Of a DNA stretch of 5,033 bases, positions 1 to 5,033 are shown piece by piece (the stretch's first letter is position 1; every line of letters begins with the position of its first letter). Source of the DNA: Candidatus Zhuqueibacterota bacterium (GTDB taxonomy: Bacteria > Zhuqueibacterota > QNDG01); contig QNDG01000170.1 in assembly GCA_003645915.1 (NCBI GenBank), positions 1 to 5,033 of the forward strand, written 5' to 3'. The notes under the pieces are model-generated. The model was not told the DNA's origin, searched no databases, and saw nothing but the letters and a program-made list of their open reading frames with translations. The position numbers and the translations under genes were made by a program.

Positions 1-13
1 AAAAATCTTCATT

Positions 14-259
14 ATGCTAGAAAACAGATGTTATCAGAAAATGTATCCTTTTTGATGCTTTAAAGAAAGCTGTAAATTATGAAAAATCTATGGGTCTTTT
101 ACCTTAGATGGTGTAAAATATAAGTGTAAGAAATGTGGAAGAAACAGTACATGGAATTTTGACATTTTTCCTCTTCCTGTAGACATAACGGACAAAAAAT
201 ATCCTTCCCCAAGAGAAATGGGTTTAAAAAATGAGAAAAATTTTATTAAAAATATTTAA
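14..259 (+). pseudogene. Frame-broken small CxxC (zinc-finger-like) protein, possibly cut by the window edge
   Basis: No single frame is long here, but three pieces join into one plausible protein of about 81 residues. The frame starting at the ATG at 14 runs to the T run at 49-53. The next frame (starting DALKKAVNYEKSMGLLP) covers 54-103. The first frame then resumes from 104 (LDGVKYKCKKCGRNSTW) to a TAA at 257-259. One extra T near 49-53 and one missing base near 99-105 would restore a continuous frame. The joined protein has one clear CxxC pair (CKKC, about residues 38-41), which may be half of a metal site. I do not recognise the family. The frame is also open leftward to the window edge, so the true start may lie outside. 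It overlaps the next frame by about 29 bases, as phage early genes often do. The breaks may be real decay or sequencing errors. Confidence 0.4.
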
Positions 260-454
260 ATCGGAAGATTCTGAATTAGTACTCTGCGGCCCTTCAACAA
301 AAAAAACGGTACGTATGCAATAATTGCTAATTGCCCGAGATGCGAGTATGATATTACATTTGTCCTGATCACAGAGGATATTTTGAAATTATATTATGAA
401 TTAGACCGTGTAAAGAATACAATTGAAAAAAGAAAGGAAATAAAATGGCTTTAA
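231..454 (+). pseudogene. Frame-broken small Cys-containing protein (CPRC motif)
   Basis: The ATG at 231 opens a frame (MRKILLKIFKSEDSELVLCG) that ends at a TAA at 321. A second frame, coding from about 305 to the TAA at 452-454, continues with NGTYAIIANCPRCEYDITF and a charged helical tail. Adding one A to the A8 run at 299-306 joins them into a protein of about 74 residues. It has Cys19 and the pair Cys35/Cys38, so it could bind zinc, although a full four-ligand set is not obvious. The start overlaps the end of the gene before it, and the stop overlaps the start of the gene at 445 by ten bases. This compact packing supports the reconstructed frame. Function is unknown. It is either a real frameshifted gene or a homopolymer-length error. 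Confidence 0.45.
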
Positions 455-627
455 AAAAAATAACTGGTACATGGATGTGGGACCTGTATTTAGAATGCCC
501 CTATTGCAATGAACCAATCGTAAGTGCAGAAGAACTAATAGAAGGAGAAGAATATAAGGCAAAATGGAATGCCCTCACTGTAATAAAAAATTCTATACCG
601 AAATTCATTCGGAAGGATAAAAAATGA
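445..627 (+). CDS. Small zinc-ribbon-like protein, C-terminus probably frameshifted
   Basis: A 60-residue reading frame is preceded by a good ribosome binding site (AAAGGA at about 432-437). Its first half carries CPYC at residues 18-21. As written, the second half (after residue 40) has no cysteine and ends in a basic tail whose stop forms an ATGA overlap with the next gene. From 561 the neighbouring frame reads MECPHCNKKFYTEIHSEG and stops at 618-620. One extra A in the run at 561-564 would connect the two frames, giving a 58-residue protein with CPYC (18-21) and CPHC (43-46), a normal four-cysteine zinc ribbon. The shifted version is therefore probably the authentic protein. An alternative is that the 564-620 frame is a separate overlapping micro-ORF. 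The protein is likely a small nucleic-acid or protein-binding accessory factor; the specific function is unknown. Confidence 0.6.
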   Translation: MALKKITGTWMWDLYLECPYCNEPIVSAEELIEGEEYKAKWNALTVIKNSIPKFIRKDKK

Positions 628-857
628 AAAAACTATTAATAATTCTAATTTTATTAATTTCAGTATCTGCAGATACAAATCTTAAACTCCTTCATAAAAA
701 TCAGGCAAAAAATGAAATAATTTACACTTCCATGAATATGACAACAAAAAAAATAATCGTTCAAATATACACAAGAACCGGTGATGTCTGGGTATTACAA
801 AAAACTATTAATACAGGCATGTCTATACAAATTTTAAAGGACCTATTAAAAGAATAA
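624..857 (+). CDS. Small exported protein with signal peptide
   Basis: This 77-residue protein has a textbook type I signal peptide: MKK, a hydrophobic core of Leu and Ile from residue 4 to 12, and a V-S-A site at 14-16 that predicts cleavage before Asp17. There is no lipobox cysteine. The mature part, about 61 residues, is polar with two probable beta-strands around IIVQIYTRTGDVWVLQKTI, then a C-terminal helix. A GGAAGGA ribosome binding site lies just upstream, and the ATG overlaps the stop of the frame before it, suggesting translational coupling. The following gene's ribosome binding site overlaps this gene's stop. I do not recognise the family. A phage gene of this kind could act at the host envelope, for example in superinfection exclusion, but that is a guess from the signal peptide alone. 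Confidence 0.7.
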   Translation: MKKLLIILILLISVSADTNLKLLHKNQAKNEIIYTSMNMTTKKIIVQIYTRTGDVWVLQKTINTGMSIQILKDLLKE

Positions 858-868
858 GGAGTAAAACA

Positions 869-1090
869 ATGAAAGAAAGTAAAATGGTATTCGACATGCA
901 TAGCTACATGGGTATAACGGCGATAGAATATGGCAAAACTTATGATGATGATTATTCTGATAAGGAGCCACCACAATACACTATTTTTTGGACAAATAAC
1001 CCAGTCAAATTTGCAGAATCTCTGAGAACTGCTGCTGATTTTCTGGAAAAATACGCAAATGGACATCGAATAGAAGTAAATATTGATTAA
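869..1090 (+). CDS. Small acidic protein of unknown function
   Basis: This 73-residue soluble protein begins after a strong ribosome binding site, TAAGGAG, which overlaps the stop codon of the gene at 624-857. That arrangement indicates one operon with coupled translation. The protein has an acidic stretch (DDDYSDKE, about residues 26-33), then beta-type segments (QYTIFW) and an amphipathic helix (FAESLRTAADFLEKYA) near the C-terminus. There are no cysteines, no membrane segment and no signal peptide. The frame is intact, in contrast to several of its neighbours. I do not recognise a family. A long minus-strand frame over the same bases has no ribosome binding site and is a shadow. Confidence 0.7.
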   Translation: MKESKMVFDMHSYMGITAIEYGKTYDDDYSDKEPPQYTIFWTNNPVKFAESLRTAADFLEKYANGHRIEVNID

Positions 1091-1099
1091 AGGAAAAAA

Positions 1100-1214
1100 A
1101 TGTCAATAGAAATTAAAATAAATAAAGAAAATTAAATCATTTATGCCCTGCGACAATTATTCACCATCAAATGAGACTAAAAATACTAAAAAGGAAATTA
1201 ATCATGAGAGGTAA
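1100..1214 (+). pseudogene. Truncated or frameshifted gene whose start resembles the gene at 1634
   Basis: The ATG at 1100 has a good ribosome binding site (AAGGA at 1090-1094) but reads only MSIEIKINKEN before a TAA at 1133-1135. Those eleven residues closely match the start of the protein at 1634 (MDIEIKVNKEN), and the DNA is clearly similar over about the first 34 bases of each. Removing one base near 1128-1136 opens a frame that continues KSFMPCDNYSPSNETKN and ends at a TAA at 1212-1214, overlapping the next gene's start at 1204 by about ten bases. So this is either a short gene with a one-base frame break or the remnant of a duplicated copy of the 1634 gene. Downstream similarity to that gene is weak, so the duplication may be limited to the start region. 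Confidence 0.45.
1191..1195 (+). promoter_or_regulatory. Ribosome binding site that sets the start at 1204
   Basis: AAGGA lies eight bases before the ATG at 1204. The earlier in-frame ATG at 1171 has no purine-rich site at a useful distance, and its extra residues are lysine-rich and lie over the end of the broken frame before it. The start at 1204 is therefore preferred. Confidence 0.65.
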
Positions 1215-1476
1215 ATCAATCGGAGAAGATGAAATTTATGGCGAATTTTTCAGATGTACTGAATGTAATGAATGTTATATTATGAATGATTTTAAGTTCT
1301 GTCCTTATTGTGGGGCCCCTACTAATACGAAATTAGAAAAAACGGTTAGAATAACATGTTCCCATGATAAGTGTTTCTATCATGATAAAGTTAATTCATG
1401 TAAAAGAGATGACATAACTATCGATGAATTTGGACATTGTAAAAATTTTACCTTTTTTCTCCATAAAAAGATTTAA
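1204..1476 (+). CDS. Cys-rich protein with two metal-binding-like clusters
   Basis: This 90-residue protein is read from the ATG at 1204; a longer form from 1171 would have 101 residues. The first cluster is a zinc ribbon: Cys18 and Cys21 (with Cys24 nearby), then CPYC at 33-36 followed by GAPT, the typical knuckle of rubredoxin-like ribbons. The second cluster has Cys52, Cys57, Cys66 and Cys79, with the pattern I-T-I-D-E-x-G-H-C-K-x-F near residues 71-82. I know this arrangement from short Cys-rich proteins or domains of Firmicutes and their phages, where its function is undefined. It probably binds zinc and acts as a small cytoplasmic regulator or adaptor; that is inference. The gene lies two bases before the membrane-protein gene at 1479, so the two are likely co-transcribed. 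Confidence 0.75.
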   Translation: MRGKSIGEDEIYGEFFRCTECNECYIMNDFKFCPYCGAPTNTKLEKTVRITCSHDKCFYHDKVNSCKRDDITIDEFGHCKNFTFFLHKKI

Positions 1477-1478
1477 TC

Positions 1479-1643
1479 ATGACAGACAAAATATTACTCA
1501 ATATACTGGTCTTTCTATTAATAGGAATCTTAATAACAGAAACTATTCCGTCTAAATTCTCTAAACACTTTATTATTTCATGTATATTATGGATAATTAT
1601 TCTAACAGGTAGCTTAATAGGTTTATGGATATTATGGATATAG
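1479..1643 (+). CDS. Small two-helix membrane protein
   Basis: This 54-residue frame starts two bases after the stop of the gene at 1204-1476. It has two strongly hydrophobic segments, about residues 5-20 (ILLNILVFLLIGILIT) and 31-53 (starting FIISCILWIIILTG), joined by a short polar, Lys-containing loop (ETIPSKFSKH). This is the pattern of a small helical-hairpin membrane protein. There is no clear ribosome binding site, so coupling to the upstream gene is the likely route of translation. Its end overlaps the start of the following gene in another frame. Such proteins in phages include holins and other membrane accessory proteins, but no endolysin is visible here and I would not call it a holin on this evidence. 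Confidence 0.6.
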   Translation: MTDKILLNILVFLLIGILITETIPSKFSKHFIISCILWIIILTGSLIGLWILWI

Positions 1644-1894
1644 AAATTAAAGTAAACAAAGAAAATGAGACTATATCAGCTTATGCTTATAGTTCAGTAG
1701 AAAAAATTTCTGAAAATACAGAATTTCAATACACCACAATTCATAAAGAATGTAATAACCTGATGGACTTGATTAATGTATCAGATACACATAATGCATT
1801 GATATGTAGAAGATGTTTACTAAGAATATTAATACCAAATAAATTAAAAACCTGGAAAGACTTAATTGAACATTATAAATCATGTATGTTTTAA
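1634..1894 (+). CDS. Small HxxC/CxxC putative metal-binding protein
   Basis: This is an 86-residue protein if it starts at the ATG at 1634, or 89 if it starts at 1625. I prefer 1634 because the related short frame at 1100 begins at the matching point (MSIEIKINKEN against MDIEIKVNKEN). Neither start has a strong ribosome binding site; AATAGG at 1616-1621 is weak. Numbered from 1634, His37 and Cys40 (HKEC) and Cys58 and Cys61 (CRRC) form a plausible four-ligand zinc site with 17 residues between the pairs. This is followed by LLRILIP and a helical tail with a last Cys at 84. The start overlaps the end of the membrane-protein gene. The function is unknown; the role of a small nucleic-acid-binding accessory protein is inferred from the ligands and context. 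Confidence 0.65.
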   Translation: MDIEIKVNKENETISAYAYSSVEKISENTEFQYTTIHKECNNLMDLINVSDTHNALICRRCLLRILIPNKLKTWKDLIEHYKSCMF

Positions 1895-1917
1895 ATAAAC
1901 CTATGCAAATTTTAATA

Positions 1918-1952
1918 TTGACTTTATTCCGATTATTTAGTATACCTATAAT
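1918..1952 (+). promoter_or_regulatory. Possible sigma-70-type promoter giving a leaderless transcript
   Basis: TTGACT at 1918-1923 is one base from the -35 consensus. Seventeen bases later lies TATACC (1941-1946), immediately followed by a perfect TATAAT (1947-1952) that abuts the ATG at 1953. With TATACC as the -10 element, the first transcribed base would fall at about 1953, the A of the start codon. With TATAAT the spacer would be 23 bases, which is too long. In DNA this A+T-rich such matches arise by chance, so confidence is low. Confidence 0.3.
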
Positions 1953-4900
1953 ATGCCAGCAAATACATGGACATCAGAAAAAATTAATCTTTTAAAAGAA
2001 ATATTTGAGACATCCAGTAAAAAAAAGATAATGGATACTATTCCCGGGTCATGGACAAATATTAGAAAAAAAGCCCGAGACTTAGGACTTAAAAGAGATC
2101 CGAAATTAATCTATGAAGACAGAGTAAATAGAAAACCGAGACATGACAGCCTACAACCAAAAGAAATTGATTTATTAAAAAAAATCTATGAAAATAATTC
2201 AAAGAAAGATATTCTTAAACAAATAAATAGACCATGGCATCTCATAACTAAACAAGCTCGAAAATTTAATCTTAAAAGGAACTCGGATCTCATTAATGAA
2301 GACAGAAAAAAGCGGGGGCCAAGAAAAGATTCCTATAATCAAAAAGAAATTAATCTTCTCAAAACCATTTATGAAGATAATACAAAAGAATTCATATTAA
2401 AAGAATTTAAAAAGGCAGGATTTAACAGATCCTGGAAAAGTATTCATTTAACAGCAAAATCTCTCGGACTTTCAAGAAATCCGGAAATAATAAAACAAGA
2501 AATGATTAATGGAAGTTCTCGGGCCCATTGTGAAACACAATGGACAGAAAAAGAAGATCACCTTTTGAAATTAATCTATCCAAATAATTCAAAAAAAGAC
2601 ATATGTTCAGGATTTCCGGAAAGAACATGGAAAGCTATAAGAGAGCGTGCTATAAAACTTGGACTTTCCCGATCTCTTGAAATAGTTAATAATGATAGAC
2701 AAAGACATCTTAAAGAAAATCTGGGAGTAAATTCTACCTGGCAATTAAACAAAGTTAAAGAAAAATCGTGTCAAACAAATCTGGATAAACGGGGTGTTAA
2801 ATACCCCACACAATCATCTGAGGTAAAAGAAAGAGTAAAAAGAACAGTTCAAGAAAAATATGGCGTCGATAATGTTTTTCAATCTGAAAAGATAAAAGAA
2901 AAAATTAAACAGACTAATATTGAGCGTTACGGTTTTCCTAATCCTAATCAAAATTCGGAAATTAGAGAAAAAAGCTATTATACAAGTAAATTAAACAATT
3001 CATTTTCAACATCTGATGAGGAAGTTAATTTTCATGAATATGTTTCTTTATTTGATCCTAATGTAGAATCTCATGTATTGCATCCTGTTATTAGACATGT
3101 TATGGACTTTTATATGCCCCGATACAATTTATGGGTCCAATATGATGGAGCTTATTGGCATGGAAAAGAAAAAAGGAAAAATGACAGTTCAGCTAGAGCC
3201 GAAAAGATTAAAATAAACATGCAAAATGATAAAATTCAAAATGAAAATATTCCTAATCTTATACGATTTTGGTCAGACGATGTTGATGAGGCAATTAAAA
3301 AAGGAACAATTTTAGAAATAATTAAAACTAAAATAGATGAAAAAAAGATGTGTAACTTTAATGCTCATCAATATATAAAAAAGCAAGAATTCTTAGAAAA
3401 TGATCTTAAAAATTTAGACTTTGATCCTTTTCAATTAAAAGCTTCTTCTTTTGAATTTAATTTTGAAAAAATTAATAAAGAACTCGTTGATTTTATTTTA
3501 AAATATGAATGGTTAGGATCTTTAGGAGTGACTCCTAAATGGTCTTTTACAGCTAGATATAAAGGAAATCTTGCAGGAGTTATTTTTATAAATGAACCAA
3601 CGAGTTATTCGAAACTTCTTGGTCAAAATACAATGAAATATGAAGCTCTAATACAAAGAGGAGCTACAATTTCATGGGCACCAAAAAATTTAGGGAGTAA
3701 ACTTTTAACTTTTGCCTGTAAATGGATGATTAATAATACAGATAAAAGACTTTTTATTGGATATGGTGACCCTAAAGCACTTGAAATTGGTACAATTTAC
3801 CAGGCATGTAATTTTGAATATTTAGGAAATAATTTTGGAACATCTTTTCTATATAGACATCCTCTTATAAAGAATAATAGAACTTTCTCTTCTCAATCAC
3901 TTAATCGTACATCAGCTTTTAAAAAATGGTGTAAAACAAATAATATCACCCCTAAAAAAGACTGGTTTAAAGAAAATGGATTCAAAAATCTACAAACAAT
4001 TCCAGAGGGCATAAAAAATGCATGGAAAAATTGGAAAAAAAAGATACTTTCAGAGGCACAAATTTTTTTAACAGAGCGAAAGCATAAATATGTATTACTC
4101 TTAGGAAAAAATAAAAGAGAATATAAAGAATTAAAAAATTTGAAAACTTATATATGTAAACCATACCCTAAACGGAATGAAGAATATACTTCAGAATGTA
4201 TTATTGATTCTAATATAATTGCCAAATTACCTCAACCTGCAACAATTCAAACTGGAACTAAATTTCATTCTACTAAAAATAGAAAGACTCCAGAAAAATT
4301 AGACTATATCATTAAAAACTATCAAAATAAGACTCAAAAGGAACTAGCTCAAACTCTTAATGAGACTAAACGATGGGTTAATTCTCAAATTCGTCAATTA
4401 CAGAAAGGAGGCTCACTAGTAACAAAAAACCCAGTAGGATCTACTAAAAGTAGAAAAAACAGTGAAAAAATACAATTTATAATCGATAATTATAATAAAC
4501 TCACAAAAAAAGAAATAGCTAAAAATTTAAATGAAACTGAACGATGGGTTAAAAAAACAATATCAGATTTAATAGGTAAAAAGCTGATTATATCTAAAAT
4601 ATCATTTCCCGAAAATCTTATAAAAGAATCAAACTGGCTTCCTGAAATAAAAGACAGACTTTTCGAATTACGTCATAAATATCTGAAAACTAATTCACAA
4701 ATTTGTGAGATCCTCAAAAAAGAATTTAATTTCAGTGTTAATCCACCGGCCCTTCAGTTCTGGGCAAAAAAATTTAATTGTAAAGGTAAGAATAAGCAAG
4801 AATGGATGACTAAATATTTAACAAAAGATTTAATAATCAAACTCAGGTCAGAAAAATATAGAATAATAGATATTACAAAATATATAGAAAAAAAATATGG

Positions 4901-4958
4901 TATTTATATATCAAGTGATCTTATTTCTCTTCATATAAAAAAATTAAATCTTCAATAA
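1953..4958 (+). CDS. Vsr-like (EDxHD) endonuclease fused to a Mom-like DNA-modification domain, with repeated DNA-binding modules
   Basis: This is a 1001-residue intact protein. Residues 7-251 are four Myb/SANT-like repeats. Residues 258-349 are four 23-residue repeats of the YGV-x-N-x-x-QS type common in phage homing endonucleases. Residues 352-445 match the Vsr-like EDxHD nuclease fold: Glu356 or Glu357 in the first helix, Asp385 (MDFY), Trp402-His403 in YDGAYWHG, and Asp426 (NDKIQNENIPNLIRFW). Residues 489-742 resemble the Mom family of GNAT-fold adenine-modification proteins: RYKGNLAGVIF, Arg569, PKNLGSKLL, GYGDP (605-607) followed by IYQACN, then HKYVLLLG and KPYPKR. Residues 776-1001 hold two pairs of helix-turn-helix-like repeats. 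The nuclease assignment is strong; the Mom-like one is good but from memory of motifs. Either activity may have been lost. A stop at 1938-1940 makes 1953 the first possible start, and there is no Shine-Dalgarno site. Most likely it is a free-standing homing endonuclease or a selfish modification-restriction enzyme. Confidence 0.8.
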   Translation: MPANTWTSEKINLLKEIFETSSKKKIMDTIPGSWTNIRKKARDLGLKRDPKLIYEDRVNRKPRHDSLQPKEIDLLKKIYENNSKKDILKQINRPWHLITKQARKFNLKRNSDLINEDRKKRGPRKDSYNQKEINLLKTIYEDNTKEFILKEFKKAGFNRSWKSIHLTAKSLGLSRNPEIIKQEMINGSSRAHCETQWTEKEDHLLKLIYPNNSKKDICSGFPERTWKAIRERAIKLGLSRSLEIVNNDRQRHLKENLGVNSTWQLNKVKEKSCQTNLDKRGVKYPTQSSEVKERVKRTVQEKYGVDNVFQSEKIKEKIKQTNIERYGFPNPNQNSEIREKSYYTSKLNNSFSTSDEEVNFHEYVSLFDPNVESHVLHPVIRHVMDFYMPRYNLWVQYDGAYWHGKEKRKNDSSARAEKIKINMQNDKIQNENIPNLIRFWSDDVDEAIKKGTILEIIKTKIDEKKMCNFNAHQYIKKQEFLENDLKNLDFDPFQLKASSFEFNFEKINKELVDFILKYEWLGSLGVTPKWSFTARYKGNLAGVIFINEPTSYSKLLGQNTMKYEALIQRGATISWAPKNLGSKLLTFACKWMINNTDKRLFIGYGDPKALEIGTIYQACNFEYLGNNFGTSFLYRHPLIKNNRTFSSQSLNRTSAFKKWCKTNNITPKKDWFKENGFKNLQTIPEGIKNAWKNWKKKILSEAQIFLTERKHKYVLLLGKNKREYKELKNLKTYICKPYPKRNEEYTSECIIDSNIIAKLPQPATIQTGTKFHSTKNRKTPEKLDYIIKNYQNKTQKELAQTLNETKRWVNSQIRQLQKGGSLVTKNPVGSTKSRKNSEKIQFIIDNYNKLTKKEIAKNLNETERWVKKTISDLIGKKLIISKISFPENLIKESNWLPEIKDRLFELRHKYLKTNSQICEILKKEFNFSVNPPALQFWAKKFNCKGKNKQEWMTKYLTKDLIIKLRSEKYRIIDITKYIEKKYGIYISSDLISLHIKKLNLQ
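1971..2705 (+). repeat. Four encoded Myb/SANT-like repeats (residues 7-251)
   Basis: Four diverged units of about 55-69 residues begin near residues 7, 67, 128 and 197. Each has an acidic or Lys-rich first helix with L-L-K-x-I-Y, a short S-K-K-x-I segment, then R-x-W-x-x-I-x-x-x-A-x-x-L-x-L-x-R in the probable recognition helix. The links between units are basic (RKPR, RGPRKDS). The pattern fits tandem helix-turn-helix DNA binding. DNA identity between units is low, so the duplications are old. Confidence 0.7.
2724..2999 (+). repeat. Four encoded 23-residue repeats (residues 258-349)
   Basis: Units at 258-280, 281-303, 304-326 and 327-349 have exactly equal length. The consensus is G-V-x-N-x-x-Q-S-x-x-(I/V)-K-E-(K/R)-x-K-x-T-x-x-(E/D)-(K/R)-Y. 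This is the familiar phage homing-endonuclease-associated repeat that usually precedes a Vsr-like or other nuclease domain, and it probably contacts DNA. Confidence 0.75.
4278..4598 (+). repeat. C-terminal pair of helix-turn-helix-like repeats (residues 776-882)
   Basis: Two units 57 codons (171 bases) apart share K-x-x-x-E-(I/L)-A-x-x-L-N-E-T-(K/E)-R-W-V. At the DNA level the 23 bases from 4359 and from 4530 differ at only two positions, which suggests a recent duplication or gene conversion. The W-V-x-x-x-I-x-x-L helix looks like a recognition helix. A different pair of helical units follows at about residues 900-946 and 957-1001. Confidence 0.65.
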
Positions 4959-4975
4959 ATTTAAATCAAATTTAT
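4955..4975. terminator. A/T-only inverted repeat between convergent stop codons
   Basis: ATAAATTT (4955-4962) and AAATTTAT (4968-4975) are perfect inverted copies around a five-base loop. They overlap the stop codon of the large gene and the likely stop of the minus-strand gene. An eight-pair stem without G or C is weak, so it is at best a poor bidirectional terminator, and it may be chance in such A+T-rich DNA. Confidence 0.25.
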
Positions 4976-5033
4976 ACATAGGCCCCATAAGAAGCAGATG
5001 CAATAAAATTCCTTCTACTCTGCACTCCGGGCC
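4972..5033 (-). CDS. C-terminus of a convergent gene cut by the window edge
   Basis: Read on the minus strand from the right edge, an open frame of 20 residues ends in PGVQSRRNFIASASYGAYV and a TAA (plus-strand 4972-4974). The residue mix (Ala, Ser, Gly, Tyr, paired Arg) looks like real protein, and the G+C content here is clearly higher than in the rest of the window. The stop lies about 14 bases from the stop of the large gene, so the two genes converge. The stretch is too short to assign a product. Another minus-strand frame is also open to about 4944, so the frame choice is not certain. Confidence 0.4.
   Translation of the reverse strand, partial: PGVQSRRNFIASASYGAYV

Noticed and set aside
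159..188. TTGACA followed by an A+T-rich -10-like segment
   Set aside because: The -35 match is perfect, but no good -10 lies at 16-18 bases and the site is inside a coding frame of an A+T-rich sequence.
761..1066. 101-residue minus-strand open frame
   Set aside because: It lies over two plus-strand genes with good ribosome binding sites, has no such site itself, and its product is a Phe/Ile/Cys-rich mix typical of a shadow frame.
1479..1643. Holin call for the small membrane protein
   Set aside because: Two hydrophobic segments fit, but there is no endolysin nearby and no charged holin-like tail; the neighbours are zinc-ribbon proteins.
3982..4164. 60-residue minus-strand open frame
   Set aside because: It is inside the large gene. 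Its Phe/Tyr/Leu-rich product is the complement of Lys-rich codons in that gene.
1953..4958. Plain homing endonuclease of a single domain
   Set aside because: The nuclease domain takes up only about 100 of 1001 residues; the Mom-like region and C-terminal repeats need a separate explanation.
4981..5033. GGCCC and GGGCC at either end of the G+C-rich tail as an inverted repeat
   Set aside because: Five bases is too short to mean anything, and the second copy is at the window edge.
1..5033. CRISPR array, tRNA or transposon ends
   Set aside because: No regular direct repeats with spacers, no cloverleaf with a TTC-type loop, and no terminal inverted repeats or transposase were seen.

Overview
The window is strongly A+T-rich. 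It carries a tightly packed run of very small plus-strand genes, mostly stop-to-start or overlapping, followed by one 3-kb gene for a multidomain DNA-acting protein. Many tiny Cys-rich (zinc-ribbon-like) proteins of unknown function, a small exported protein, a small two-helix membrane protein and a Vsr-like homing-endonuclease domain together suggest the accessory or early region of a large bacteriophage, or a prophage, of a low-GC host. Nothing in the sequence identifies the host. I see no rRNA, tRNA, CRISPR array, transposase or integrase. Stops behave as in the standard bacterial code.

Positions 1-1214 hold six small reading frames. Four of them appear interrupted by single-base frame breaks, mostly in A or T runs: about 49-53, 99-105, 299-306, 561-564 and 1128-1136. 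Joining the frames gives sensible small proteins, several with CxxC pairs. The intact members are an exported 77-residue protein (624-857) and an acidic 73-residue protein (869-1090). Positions 1204-1894 hold a Cys-rich two-cluster protein, a 54-residue membrane protein below the usual ORF size cut-off, and an HxxC/CxxC protein. The start of the HxxC/CxxC protein is echoed in the broken gene at 1100.

Positions 1953-4958 encode a 1001-residue protein. In order it has four Myb/SANT-like repeats, four exact-length 23-residue repeats of the phage homing-endonuclease type, an EDxHD (Vsr-like, PD-(D/E)xK-related) nuclease domain with all expected catalytic positions, a Mom-like GNAT-fold DNA-modification domain, and two pairs of C-terminal helix-turn-helix-like repeats. 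A DNA-cutting module and a putative base-modification module in one chain, flanked by repeated DNA-binding modules, is the main point of interest. It could be a homing endonuclease carrying its own protection, or a single-chain restriction-modification-like system; both are inference. The gene lacks a Shine-Dalgarno sequence and has a possible promoter that would give a leaderless transcript.

The last 60 bases are richer in G+C and probably encode the C-terminus of a convergent minus-strand gene. An A/T-only hairpin lies between the two stop codons.
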